Source: JANXLS01 sp038227045
GTDB taxonomy: Bacteria; Planctomycetota; SZUA-567; H5-PLA8
Direction: 5' to 3'
Length of the DNA stretch: 50,033 nucleotides
Assembly (NCBI GenBank): GCA_038227045.1
Contig: JBBRQD010000035.1
Span: 1 to 50,033 of the forward strand
Shown: positions 16,671 to 24,443 of the stretch, piece by piece
How positions within the stretch are numbered: position 1 is the first letter of the stretch
Layout: the number at the start of each line of letters is the position of its first letter
Made by a program: the position numbers and the translations under genes
The notes under the pieces: generated by a model
Database searches by the model: none
Told to the model about the DNA's origin: nothing
What the model saw: only the letters and a program-made list of their open reading frames with translations

Positions 16671-18626
16671 CTATTTCGTCTCCCCGCGCCGATACCGAAA
16701 CGGGTAACTCAACGCAATTTCGCGAACCAGCGCCGCGCCTTTATAGTTCTCTTTCTTCACCACCTCGGCGATGGCCTTGACCGTCCACGCGTCGTAATTT
16801 TCGAGGCCGCGCCCCAGTGAATACGACAACATGCGCTCGGTGATGTTGCGCAGAAATTCGTCTTTTTTCTTGAGCAGCGCCGCCTTCAATTCAATCGCGC
16901 CCGTGACCTTCTCGCCGGAGGTCAAAACGCCACTGGCATCGACCGGCAGGCCGGCTATTTCCGTTCGCCAGCGCCCGATGGGATCGAAGTTTTCGAGTCC
17001 GAATCCGATGGGGTCCATGCGCCCATGGCACCCGGCGCATTCCGCTTTTTTGCGATGCAGTTCGAGCCGCTGGCGAAAGGTCGCGCCCTCTTTGTTGGGC
17101 TTGTCATCCGCGGGAAGCACACCGACATTGGCCGGCGGCGGCGGCGGCGGCACGCCGAGCAGTTCCGTCAGCACCCATTTGCCCCGCAGCACCGGACTGG
17201 TGCGCAGCGGATACGAGCTGAACGTCAGCACGCTGCCCATGCAAAGCAAACCCCCGCGCGTTTTGTCTTCAAGTTTCACGCGCCGAAACTCTTTGCCGGT
17301 GACGCCGGCAATGCCGTAGTGCTTGGCAAGCTCGTCGTTGAGGAATGTGTAATCGGAATCGAGCAGATCAAGCAGCGATCCGTCCTGGCGAATCACCGCG
17401 TCGAAAAACGTCATCGTTTCGTGATACATGCCGTCGCGCAAGGTTCGCGTGAATCCGGGAAAGCGCCGCGGATCGGGCTGCGCCGCGCTGCGGAAATTCT
17501 GAATGCCGAGCCACTGCCCGCAGAAACTTTCGGTGAATGCGACGGCTTTAGAATCAGCGAGCATGCGCTTGATCTGCCGCGCGAGCATGTCGGGATCTTG
17601 AAGCTTCTTCGCTTCCGCGATTTTGTAGAGTTCGGCATCGGGCATCGAGGACCAGAGGAAATACGAAAGGCGGCTGGCCAATTCGAAATCGCCGAGCAGT
17701 CTCGGCGTGCCGGCGGGCGGATCGCTTTCGATGCGGTAGAGAAAATTCGGCGAAATCAGCACGGCTTTGTAGACGAGTTTCAGCGCATCGAGATCGGCCA
17801 TGCCTTTTTTCGTGTCGGCATCGTACAGCTTCATGAGGCGCTCGATTTCGTCGTTCGACACCGTCTGCCGGAAGGCGCGCGACGCAAAATCGACGATCAG
17901 CGCGCGCGCATCGGCGCGTTTGTCGGCGGCAGGCGGAGAGCGCGTCGGCCATAGTTTTTCGGCGGGCGCCTTATCGAGAACTTCCGACGCCGCATCGAGC
18001 AGTTTTTCGAGCATGATCGGAGGAATGAACAGCGTGTCAGCGTTGTTGTCAAATCCACCGCCCCCACTGCCGTCGGCCGGAAAATTGTCGGCGGGATGCG
18101 TGTCGACGCCAAGCAAATCGCGAATCGAGTTGTTGTATTCCGCGCGGCTCAACCGGTGTGCGGTAATGCGGCCGGGATCCTTCGGAAGTTTGGAAGTATC
18201 GATGTTCTTCAGCGCCGTTTCGATCCACTTCCAAAGCGCGTCGCGTTCCTTGTCGGTGGGCTGCGGCTTGCTGTCAGGCGGCATCTCCTTGTCGGCCAGC
18301 GCCCGCACCGCCGTCTCCCACATCTTCGGTTCGCGCAGCATGTCGGGCGTTTCTTTGTACTTGGCGAAGTTCACGCCGCCCTTCGTTTTTTCGGCGCCAT
18401 GGCAACCAAAGCAGTATTTCTGAAGCACAGGCAACGCTTCGCGTGCGTACTCGGAAAGCGGACCGGCTGGAGGTTTCGGCGGAGCAGGTGGTTTTGGCGG
18501 CGCAGGTGGCGCTGGAGGAGGCGGCACAGCCGGTTCACCAGAGAAGCAGGCCAGAACCTGAAGCAGAATAAAAGCAGCGAATGGCAGCACGCGATTCAAC
18601 GGGGTGACTTCTCCAAAACTAGACAT
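16671..18626 (-). CDS. Planctomycete-type cytochrome c protein (DUF1587/1595/1592/1588/1585), lone copy
   Basis: This 651-aa protein has an export signal with a possible lipobox (QVLAC), then a Pro/Ala/Lys-rich linker (residues about 33-55) and a heme motif CFGCH at 72-76. Domains follow in order: DUF1587-like (RLSRAEYNNSIRDLLGVD), DUF1595-like (SRAFRQTVSNDEIERLMKLY), DUF1592 (RLSYFLWSSMPDAELYKIAE to LDSDYTFLNDELAKHYGI), DUF1588 (RGGLLCMGSVLTFSSYPLRTSP, PPPPPANVG, CAGCHGRMDPIGFGLENFDP) and DUF1585 (LSYSLGRGLENYD). It is shorter than the copy at 10079 because the roughly 150-residue region between the first blocks is missing. No DUF1552 gene lies beside it. It is convergent with the HEAT-like gene. 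Confidence 0.9.
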   Translation of the reverse strand: MSSFGEVTPLNRVLPFAAFILLQVLACFSGEPAVPPPPAPPAPPKPPAPPKPPAGPLSEYAREALPVLQKYCFGCHGAEKTKGGVNFAKYKETPDMLREPKMWETAVRALADKEMPPDSKPQPTDKERDALWKWIETALKNIDTSKLPKDPGRITAHRLSRAEYNNSIRDLLGVDTHPADNFPADGSGGGGFDNNADTLFIPPIMLEKLLDAASEVLDKAPAEKLWPTRSPPAADKRADARALIVDFASRAFRQTVSNDEIERLMKLYDADTKKGMADLDALKLVYKAVLISPNFLYRIESDPPAGTPRLLGDFELASRLSYFLWSSMPDAELYKIAEAKKLQDPDMLARQIKRMLADSKAVAFTESFCGQWLGIQNFRSAAQPDPRRFPGFTRTLRDGMYHETMTFFDAVIRQDGSLLDLLDSDYTFLNDELAKHYGIAGVTGKEFRRVKLEDKTRGGLLCMGSVLTFSSYPLRTSPVLRGKWVLTELLGVPPPPPPANVGVLPADDKPNKEGATFRQRLELHRKKAECAGCHGRMDPIGFGLENFDPIGRWRTEIAGLPVDASGVLTSGEKVTGAIELKAALLKKKDEFLRNITERMLSYSLGRGLENYDAWTVKAIAEVVKKENYKGAALVREIALSYPFRYRRGETK

Positions 18627-18944
18627 CTGGATTCGAATTCCGCAACTGATTACCCCACGTCGAGTAAATGAGTCACCGGCAAATCCAAATCACTGGCGAT
18701 TGGGTGGTTCACCCAACTTTTCTGCGCATTCAGTCATTTTCCCTTGGAAAAATGCCGAATGCCGCCTTGACAACAAAAGAAATCGCCACTATGCTTTTTT
18801 CGAAAGTTTACCCATATAATTTTGCTCCCTGGAAGCCGAGACTAACGAAGTTCGGAGTGTGCCACGAATCCCGCGCCGCTGTTCACACGCGTTTCGGGAA
18901 CAGGAATTTTCTGTTGGGCGCCGCTCCGAGCGGAAAGGCTGAGC
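18627..18944. other. Intergenic region upstream of the complex-I-like module
   Basis: This is 318 bp between the divergent cytochrome gene and the NuoEF-like gene. It contains a good vegetative-type promoter (listed separately) and a second TATAAT at 18815-18820 without a convincing -35. The reading frame of the NuoEF-like gene stays open back to a stop at 18843, but no ATG is present in that extension. No repeat or RNA gene was recognised. Confidence 0.5.
18767..18795 (+). promoter_or_regulatory. Candidate sigma70-type promoter for the NuoEF/NuoG-cNMP operon
   Basis: A consensus TTGACA (18767-18772) is followed after exactly 17 bp by TATGCT (18790-18795), about 150 bp upstream of the NuoEF-like start. 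Spacing and the -35 match are excellent; the -10 matches 4 of 6 positions. Confidence 0.5.
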
Positions 18945-20645
18945 TTGGTCATCAAAGAACTGCACGCGATTCAAGAAAAACACGGCTACGTCCCCGAAAA
19001 AGAGCTCTACGACCTGGCGCAGCGCCTCAGCATTCCCGTGTACGATCTGCATGGCGTTGCGACGTTCTATCCGCACTTCCGCATGGTGCCGCCGCCCAAA
19101 GTCGACGTTCGCGTCTGCGGCGATTTTCCCTGCGCGCTGAACGGCTGCGACAAGCTGCGCACCGATATCGAAGCGCTCTGCAAAGGCCGCACCGACGTCC
19201 ACGTCGGGCACGTCTCCTGCCTGGGCCAGTGCGACCGCGCGCCGGGCATTTTGATCAACGACCACCCCTACGCCGGACAGGGCCACGCCGCGCTGCTGGA
19301 ACTGGTCAAGACCGCGCTCGCCGGAAAGGAAGTCCCCGAACAGCATTTCCCGGGACTCAAAGGCCCCTTTAAGACAGATCCTTACGAGACCGAAGCCGAG
19401 CGCTACGGCGCGGTCAAAACGCTGGTCAACGCGCTGCTTCATCCGCCGCCAAAATCGGAAGAACAGGAAGCCGTCGAAGCCGCCGTCAAAAGCGTCGCGG
19501 CCGCCGGACCGATCGCCGACATCATCGCCAAGCTCAAGACTGGTGGTCTGCGCGGCATGGGCGGCGCAGGATTTCCGACGGGCGCAAAATGGGAAGCCGT
19601 CAACAAAGCGCCCGGCGATGAAAAGTACGTCGTCTGCAATGCCGACGAATGCGAAGTCGCCACCTTTAAAGACCGCGAGTTGATGAAGAACGTGCCTTGG
19701 CTGCTGGTCGAAGGCATGGTGCTCGCCGGCCTCGTCACGGGAGCCAAGCGCGGGTTTGTTTACATCCGCCACGAATACCACGATCAGATCCATTCGATTG
19801 AACACGAAATCGAGAAGGCCAAGAAGCTCGGCATCGTCGGCAAGAACGTACTCGGCTCGGGCCGAACGTTCGATCTCGAAGTTTTCGTCTCACCCGGCGG
19901 TTACATTCAAGGCGAAGAAAGCGCGCTGCTCGAAGCCATCGAAGGCCACCGCGGCCAGCCGCGCGTCAAGCCACCCTTCCCCGTCTTCGTCGGACTATGG
20001 GGTAAGCCGACCGTCATCAACAACGTCGAAACGCTGTGTTACGTGCCGTCCATCGTTCACAAAGGACCGGACTGGTTCAAAGGCCAGGGCGTCAAGGGTT
20101 GCAACGGCCTGAAATGGATCGGCGTCAGCGGGCACGTGAACACTCCCGGCGTCTTCGAAGTGCCGATGGGCACGACCTACGACGACGCAATCAACAAACT
20201 GGGCGGAGGAGTCAGCGGCGGCCGCAAGCTCAAGGCCTTCGCACCCTCCGGTCCGTCCGGCGGATTCCTGCCGCCTTCGATGCTGCATTTGTCGATGGAT
20301 TTCAAGATCATGCAGGACGCCGGCTCGATGCTTGGTTCCGGCGCGATCGTGGCCATCGCCGAAGGCACCGACATGGTTGAAATGGCGCTGAACGCCACGC
20401 GCTTCTACCGCAACGAATCCTGCGGAAAATGCGTGCCCTGCCGCATCGGTTCGCAGAAAATGGTCGATATCATCTACAAGATCAGCGCGGGCAAAGGAAC
20501 AAAAGCCGATCTCGACGATATCGCGCAGCTCTCTGACACGCTGGTAATGACCTCGATTTGCGGCCTCGGACAAGTCGTTCCGGCGCCGATCGAATCCGTG
20601 CTGAAATACTTCAAGAACGAAATTGACGCCAAGATAAAGCAGTAG
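18945..20645 (+). CDS. NADH dehydrogenase-like NuoE-NuoF fusion (diaphorase flavoprotein)
   Basis: This 566-aa protein is a fusion of a NuoE-type thioredoxin-like domain (residues 1-125) and a NuoF-type FMN/NADH domain (150-566). NuoE part: LHAIQEKHGYVPEKEL, HGVATFYPHF and [2Fe-2S] ligands C58-x4-C63 and C92-x3-C96. NuoF part: glycine loop GLRGMGGAGFPTGAKW, NADECEVATFKDREL (canonical NADESEPGT), GGYIQGEESALLEAIEGHRG (canonical GAYxCGEETALxxSxEG), and [4Fe-4S] ligands C493, C496, C499 with C539 in SICG. The start is taken as TTG 18945 with a GGAAAGG upstream; the NuoE start helix may extend further, since the frame is open to 18843. It should oxidise NAD(P)H and pass electrons to the Fe-S protein encoded next, separated by a REP element. 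No membrane or quinone-site subunits are nearby. Confidence 0.88.
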   Translation: MVIKELHAIQEKHGYVPEKELYDLAQRLSIPVYDLHGVATFYPHFRMVPPPKVDVRVCGDFPCALNGCDKLRTDIEALCKGRTDVHVGHVSCLGQCDRAPGILINDHPYAGQGHAALLELVKTALAGKEVPEQHFPGLKGPFKTDPYETEAERYGAVKTLVNALLHPPPKSEEQEAVEAAVKSVAAAGPIADIIAKLKTGGLRGMGGAGFPTGAKWEAVNKAPGDEKYVVCNADECEVATFKDRELMKNVPWLLVEGMVLAGLVTGAKRGFVYIRHEYHDQIHSIEHEIEKAKKLGIVGKNVLGSGRTFDLEVFVSPGGYIQGEESALLEAIEGHRGQPRVKPPFPVFVGLWGKPTVINNVETLCYVPSIVHKGPDWFKGQGVKGCNGLKWIGVSGHVNTPGVFEVPMGTTYDDAINKLGGGVSGGRKLKAFAPSGPSGGFLPPSMLHLSMDFKIMQDAGSMLGSGAIVAIAEGTDMVEMALNATRFYRNESCGKCVPCRIGSQKMVDIIYKISAGKGTKADLDDIAQLSDTLVMTSICGLGQVVPAPIESVLKYFKNEIDAKIKQ

Positions 20646-20683
20646 TAATTTCCATCGTTCAGCGCCAAAGGTGCATACTTTTA

Positions 20684-20746
20684 TAGCCCAGGGCGGGTAG
20701 CCCTGGGTTACGGGAATCGCAAGGGATCCAAAGCCCCAAAGGGGCG
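20684..20746. repeat. REP-like double hairpin (CCCAGGGC...GCCCTGGG and GCCCC-AAA-GGGGC)
   Basis: Hairpin one pairs TAGCCCAGGGC (20684-20694) with GCCCTGGGTTA (20700-20710) around a 5-nt loop. Hairpin two is GCCCC-AAA-GGGGC at 20733-20745. This pairing of a CCCAGGG palindrome with a GCCCC/GGGGC palindrome is a motif dispersed in intergenic DNA of many bacteria. Here it lies between the NuoEF-like and NuoG-like genes, where it may tune transcript stability or readthrough. Confidence 0.75.
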
Positions 20747-20792
20747 AACTACATTTTCGCATTCGTCAGATCGGTAACCCAAGAGGCTCTTC

Positions 20793-23108
20793 ATGACTGC
20801 GCCACTGAAGACTGTCACACTGAAAATCGATGGCAAGGATGTCACGGTCCCCGAGGGCACCAGCATCTGGGACGCCGCGCAAACCATCGGCATTCCGATT
20901 CCGGTCTTGTGCCACAAGCCCCCGATGACCCCCGTCGGCGTGTGCCGCGCGTGCGTCGTGGAAGTCAAAGGCGCGCGCGTCTTCGCCGCCTCGTGCGTCC
21001 GTCCGTGCGAAAACAACATGGAGGTCACCACCACCAACGACCGCCTCGAACGCTCGCGCAAAACGCTGGTCGAACTGCTGCTTGCGGACCACCCGGTTCC
21101 CTGTGAGCGCCACAAGGAAACGCACAGTTGCGAACTTGAACTTCTGGCCGAAAAATTGGGCATTCTGCACGCGCCCGGCGAAGCGGGAGCCAAAGCTCAA
21201 GAACCGTTCAAGCCCAAATTCGCGCCCCGTTCTCCTGAAAAATCGAATGTCCCGGCGTGCCAGGGCGAGCCGATGGATCTCAGCAAATTCCTGTTCACGA
21301 AAGGCCACGATCTCAGCAACCACGATATCGCCATCGACCACACCGCCTGCATCGTCTGCGACCGCTGCGTCCGTGCCTGCACCGAAGTAAAGCACAACAA
21401 CGTCATCGGCCGCATGGGTAAAGGCTACGCGACCAGCATTTCGTTCGACGCGGACAAGCCCATGGGCCAGTCCTCCTGCGTCAACTGCGGCGAATGCATG
21501 GTCTCCTGTCCCACGGGCGCCATCACCAGCCAGGCCGAAGTCATCGGCAAAGGCATGCTTGGCGGCGCCGGAAGGCTGGAAGCCGGCAAGAACGCGGAAG
21601 TGTTGAGCGTCGAAGAACTAATCAAGATGCCGATGTTCTCGGCAATTTCGCCCGAGTTCCTCAAGCGCAATCAGGGCAGCATCATCTTGCGCAAGTTCAA
21701 GAAGGGCGACATTGTCTGCCGCGAGGGCGAATTCGGTTCGACCGCGTTTTACATCCTCAGCGGCAAAGCCGAAGTCTTCCTCAACACGCCGATTGGCCAC
21801 ATCAAGAGCCAAAAGGACGACAAGAGTAACACCGGGTTTTTCGGCATGTTGCGCAATTTCTCCCACGGTTTGTCGCGCTCCAAGAAAGAGGAAGTGCGCG
21901 AAAACTCCGGAGGCAAATTGATCCGCAACGACGGTCCGATGGATCTCTCCCTCGACAACCCCATCGCCATGCTGCAAGAAGAAGATCTCTTCGGCGAAAT
22001 GACCTGCATGAGTTTCCAGCCGCGCTCCGCGACCGTGCGCGCGACCGAGGATTGCACGATCATCGAAATGCTGCGAAACATTCTACAAACGCTCCAGAAG
22101 AATAAGAAATTCAAGGAAAAGCTCGACAGGAATTACCGCGAGCGCGCGCTGGCGCAACATCTGCGCAGCGTGCCGATTTTCAAGGATCTCGACGAGACAT
22201 TCATCAAGCAGCTCAAAGACCGTGTCGAATTGGAACGCTTCGACGCTGGCCAAGTGATCGTCAAGCAGGGTGACGTGGCGGACGCGTTTTACCTGATCCG
22301 CGTCGGCTGCGTCAAAATCAGCCAGACTCATCCCGGCGGCGAAATGGTTTTGACGTATTTGGGCAGGGGCGAATACTTCGGCGAAATGGGCTTGCTGAAA
22401 GGTGGCGTGCGCACCGCAAGCTGCACCGCGCTCGATCACGTCGAAGTCGTCTGCATCAAAAAAGTCCATTTCGATTTCATGCTGAGCTGGTACGACAGTT
22501 TGCGCGTGAGTTTCGAGAAGGAAGCAACGAAGCGCGAAAAGCAAGCCACTCTGGTTTCCAAGAGCGCCCCAGACGTCCGGCTCGATAATTTCCTTGGGCA
22601 GGGCCTAATGCATGCGCAGAGCCTGCTGCTGCTCGATCTCGAAAAATGCACCCGCTGCGACGAATGCGTCCGCGCCTGCTCCGACGCCCACGATGGCGTC
22701 ACGCGCCTGGTCCGCGAAGGCATGCGCTTCGACAAATTCCTCGTCCCGACATCCTGCCGAAGCTGCATGGACCCGCTCTGCATGGTCGGCTGCCCAGTCG
22801 GCTCGATCCGCCGCAAAGAGACGCTCGAAATCATCATCGAAGATTGGTGCGTCGGCTGCGGCTTGTGCGCCGAACAATGCCCCTACGGCAACATCAACAT
22901 GCACCAATTCCCCGGCGAAGGAATGGTCGACGACCCGGATCGTCCGGGATTCCAGAAAGCCAACATCCAAAAGAAAGCAGTCACGTGCGATCTCTGCACC
23001 GACCTCTCAACGCCAAGCTGCGTCTACGCCTGCCCGCACGAAGCCGCGCAAAGAGTAAACGCCCGCGAATTCTTCGCCGACAGAATCCTAGCTGAAGCGC
23101 ACAAGTAA
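20793..23108 (+). CDS. NuoG-like / double cyclic-nucleotide-binding / four-cluster ferredoxin fusion protein
   Basis: This 771-aa multidomain protein has no membrane segment. Residues 1-80 are a [2Fe-2S] ferredoxin fold with C40, C51, C54 and C68. Residues 95-115 are the NuoG-type second-cluster loop with H100, C104, H107 and C113, where canonical proteins have Cys at the third position. Residues 180-245 carry two [4Fe-4S] motifs (C186/189/192/196 and C229/232/235/239). Residues 275-430 and 457-575 are cNMP-binding-type domains with phosphate-cassette motifs FGEM...RSATVRA (E402, R411) and FGEMGLLKGGVRTAS (E531, R540); the first is split by a charged insert of about 55 residues (335-392). Residues 610-760 are a four-cluster DmsB/HybA-like domain (Cys 619-629, 655-667, 686-696, 732-747). 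It is probably the electron-acceptor partner of the NuoEF fusion, with a ligand-sensing centre. Confidence 0.85.
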   Translation: MTAPLKTVTLKIDGKDVTVPEGTSIWDAAQTIGIPIPVLCHKPPMTPVGVCRACVVEVKGARVFAASCVRPCENNMEVTTTNDRLERSRKTLVELLLADHPVPCERHKETHSCELELLAEKLGILHAPGEAGAKAQEPFKPKFAPRSPEKSNVPACQGEPMDLSKFLFTKGHDLSNHDIAIDHTACIVCDRCVRACTEVKHNNVIGRMGKGYATSISFDADKPMGQSSCVNCGECMVSCPTGAITSQAEVIGKGMLGGAGRLEAGKNAEVLSVEELIKMPMFSAISPEFLKRNQGSIILRKFKKGDIVCREGEFGSTAFYILSGKAEVFLNTPIGHIKSQKDDKSNTGFFGMLRNFSHGLSRSKKEEVRENSGGKLIRNDGPMDLSLDNPIAMLQEEDLFGEMTCMSFQPRSATVRATEDCTIIEMLRNILQTLQKNKKFKEKLDRNYRERALAQHLRSVPIFKDLDETFIKQLKDRVELERFDAGQVIVKQGDVADAFYLIRVGCVKISQTHPGGEMVLTYLGRGEYFGEMGLLKGGVRTASCTALDHVEVVCIKKVHFDFMLSWYDSLRVSFEKEATKREKQATLVSKSAPDVRLDNFLGQGLMHAQSLLLLDLEKCTRCDECVRACSDAHDGVTRLVREGMRFDKFLVPTSCRSCMDPLCMVGCPVGSIRRKETLEIIIEDWCVGCGLCAEQCPYGNINMHQFPGEGMVDDPDRPGFQKANIQKKAVTCDLCTDLSTPSCVYACPHEAAQRVNAREFFADRILAEAHK

Positions 23109-23121
23109 CCGCCGGGTGCCG

Positions 23122-23150
23122 GGTGCCACGGAGCAGTACCCTGCTCCGTG
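23122..23150. repeat. Single REP hairpin of the same family as the REPIN elements
   Basis: GGTGCCACGGAGCAG-TACC-CTGCTCCGTG is identical to the left hairpin of the copy at 9821. No second inverted unit follows within 120 bp, although the next stretch (CGCGGATTTCGATTGAGTCC) loosely resembles the REPIN linker. It lies 13 bp after the stop of the cNMP fusion gene, a typical REP position. Confidence 0.8.
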
Positions 23151-23408
23151 CTGATGCGCGCGGATTTCGATTGAGTCCCCGACGACAGCAACCAGGATTC
23201 GGCCACTTTGACACGGCCAGCACGCCAATAAAGAACAATCTTCCTCCAATTTTCACCCCAAAACACAGCATGAATCCTCACTTACTCCATCCTCCTAAAT
23301 AACTTACGAAACCCACTTGAAAATCTCAAAATTTCGCCCACAATTTGCGTCTCTTCTCCGACACGAGACGCCACATTTCAGTATCGACTAAGACAAGGCA
23401 GGAGCAAC

Positions 23409-24386
23409 ATGTCCGAAGAATCTGTCCTGGTTGACGTAAAGAACATTGTAAAGACCTACGGCCCGCTCCGAGCGGTCGATGACCTGACCTTTCAAATCAA
23501 AGCCGGCGAAATCGTGGGTCTCCTCGGCCCCAACGGCGCCGGCAAATCCACCACCATGAAAATGCTGACCTGCTACCTCGCGCCGACGTCCGGAAGCGCG
23601 CGGGTCGCGGGCATCGATGTCAACGACGACGCGGTCGAAGTGCGCCGGCACATCGGCTACCTCCCCGAACACGCGCCCCTTTATACCGACATGCGCGTCA
23701 GCGAGTACCTCGATTTCGCCGGCCGCATCCGCGGACTCGGCCGCGCCCTGCGCAAAGAACGCATCGATTGGGCGGTCAAAGCCTGCGGCCTCGAAGCCAA
23801 ATTCAAAGCCACCATCGGCACGCTTTCACGCGGTTTTCGCCAGCGAACCGGTCTGGCGCAGGCCGTCCTCCACGATCCCGACCTGCTGATCCTCGACGAA
23901 CCCACCAGCGGCCTCGATCCGATCCAGCTCATCGAAATCCGCAAGCTGATCATGGAAGTGGGTAAGAAGAAAACCGTTCTCTTTTCGACCCATATCATGC
24001 AGGAGGTAGAAGCCGTCTGCAATCGAGCGATCATTATCAATCGCGGCAAGTTGGTCGCTGACGGCTCGCCCGCGGAGTTGAGGGCGCGCGCCGGGACGAA
24101 TCAGAAAGTGCTCGCTCGAATTCGCGGTACGCAGAACGACATCGAGTCGCAACTGAAGAATATCGCGGACGTCGCCTCGGTGGACGTACATCCGATTCCA
24201 AACGGCGGCTGGCTGCAGTGCACGCTCCGATTGAACGATTCCGCGGCCATTAATCCCATGAACACCGGCGAACAGGTTGCAAAACTTTGCAGGGATAAAT
24301 CCTGGGACGTACAAGAAATCAAAATCGAATCGCTCACACTGGAAGATACATTCCTCAAGATGACGGGCCACGAAAAGCTTAAGTAA
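23409..24386 (+). CDS. ABC transporter ATP-binding protein, GldA-like
   Basis: This 325-aa protein has a complete ABC ATPase core: Walker A GPNGAGKST at 40-48, a Q-loop-region segment GYLPEHAPLY, signature LSRGFRQR at 139-146, Walker B LLILDEPTSGLDP at 159-171 and switch His195 in STH. Residues 220-325 are a C-terminal extension typical of ABC-2 exporters of the Gld/NosF type. AGGAG lies 6 nt before the ATG. It is followed by an ABC-2 permease, a GldG-like protein and a DUF4340 protein, the standard four-gene set in PVC and Bacteroidota genomes. It energises an export or gliding-type complex of unknown cargo. The name GldA applies by layout; motility is not implied. Confidence 0.92.
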   Translation: MSEESVLVDVKNIVKTYGPLRAVDDLTFQIKAGEIVGLLGPNGAGKSTTMKMLTCYLAPTSGSARVAGIDVNDDAVEVRRHIGYLPEHAPLYTDMRVSEYLDFAGRIRGLGRALRKERIDWAVKACGLEAKFKATIGTLSRGFRQRTGLAQAVLHDPDLLILDEPTSGLDPIQLIEIRKLIMEVGKKKTVLFSTHIMQEVEAVCNRAIIINRGKLVADGSPAELRARAGTNQKVLARIRGTQNDIESQLKNIADVASVDVHPIPNGGWLQCTLRLNDSAAINPMNTGEQVAKLCRDKSWDVQEIKIESLTLEDTFLKMTGHEKLK

Positions 24387-24443
24387 TAGATTTCTGCCGC
24401 GGTTCACGCCGCGCATTGACCACACAGCAAGGGTACGGGACAA

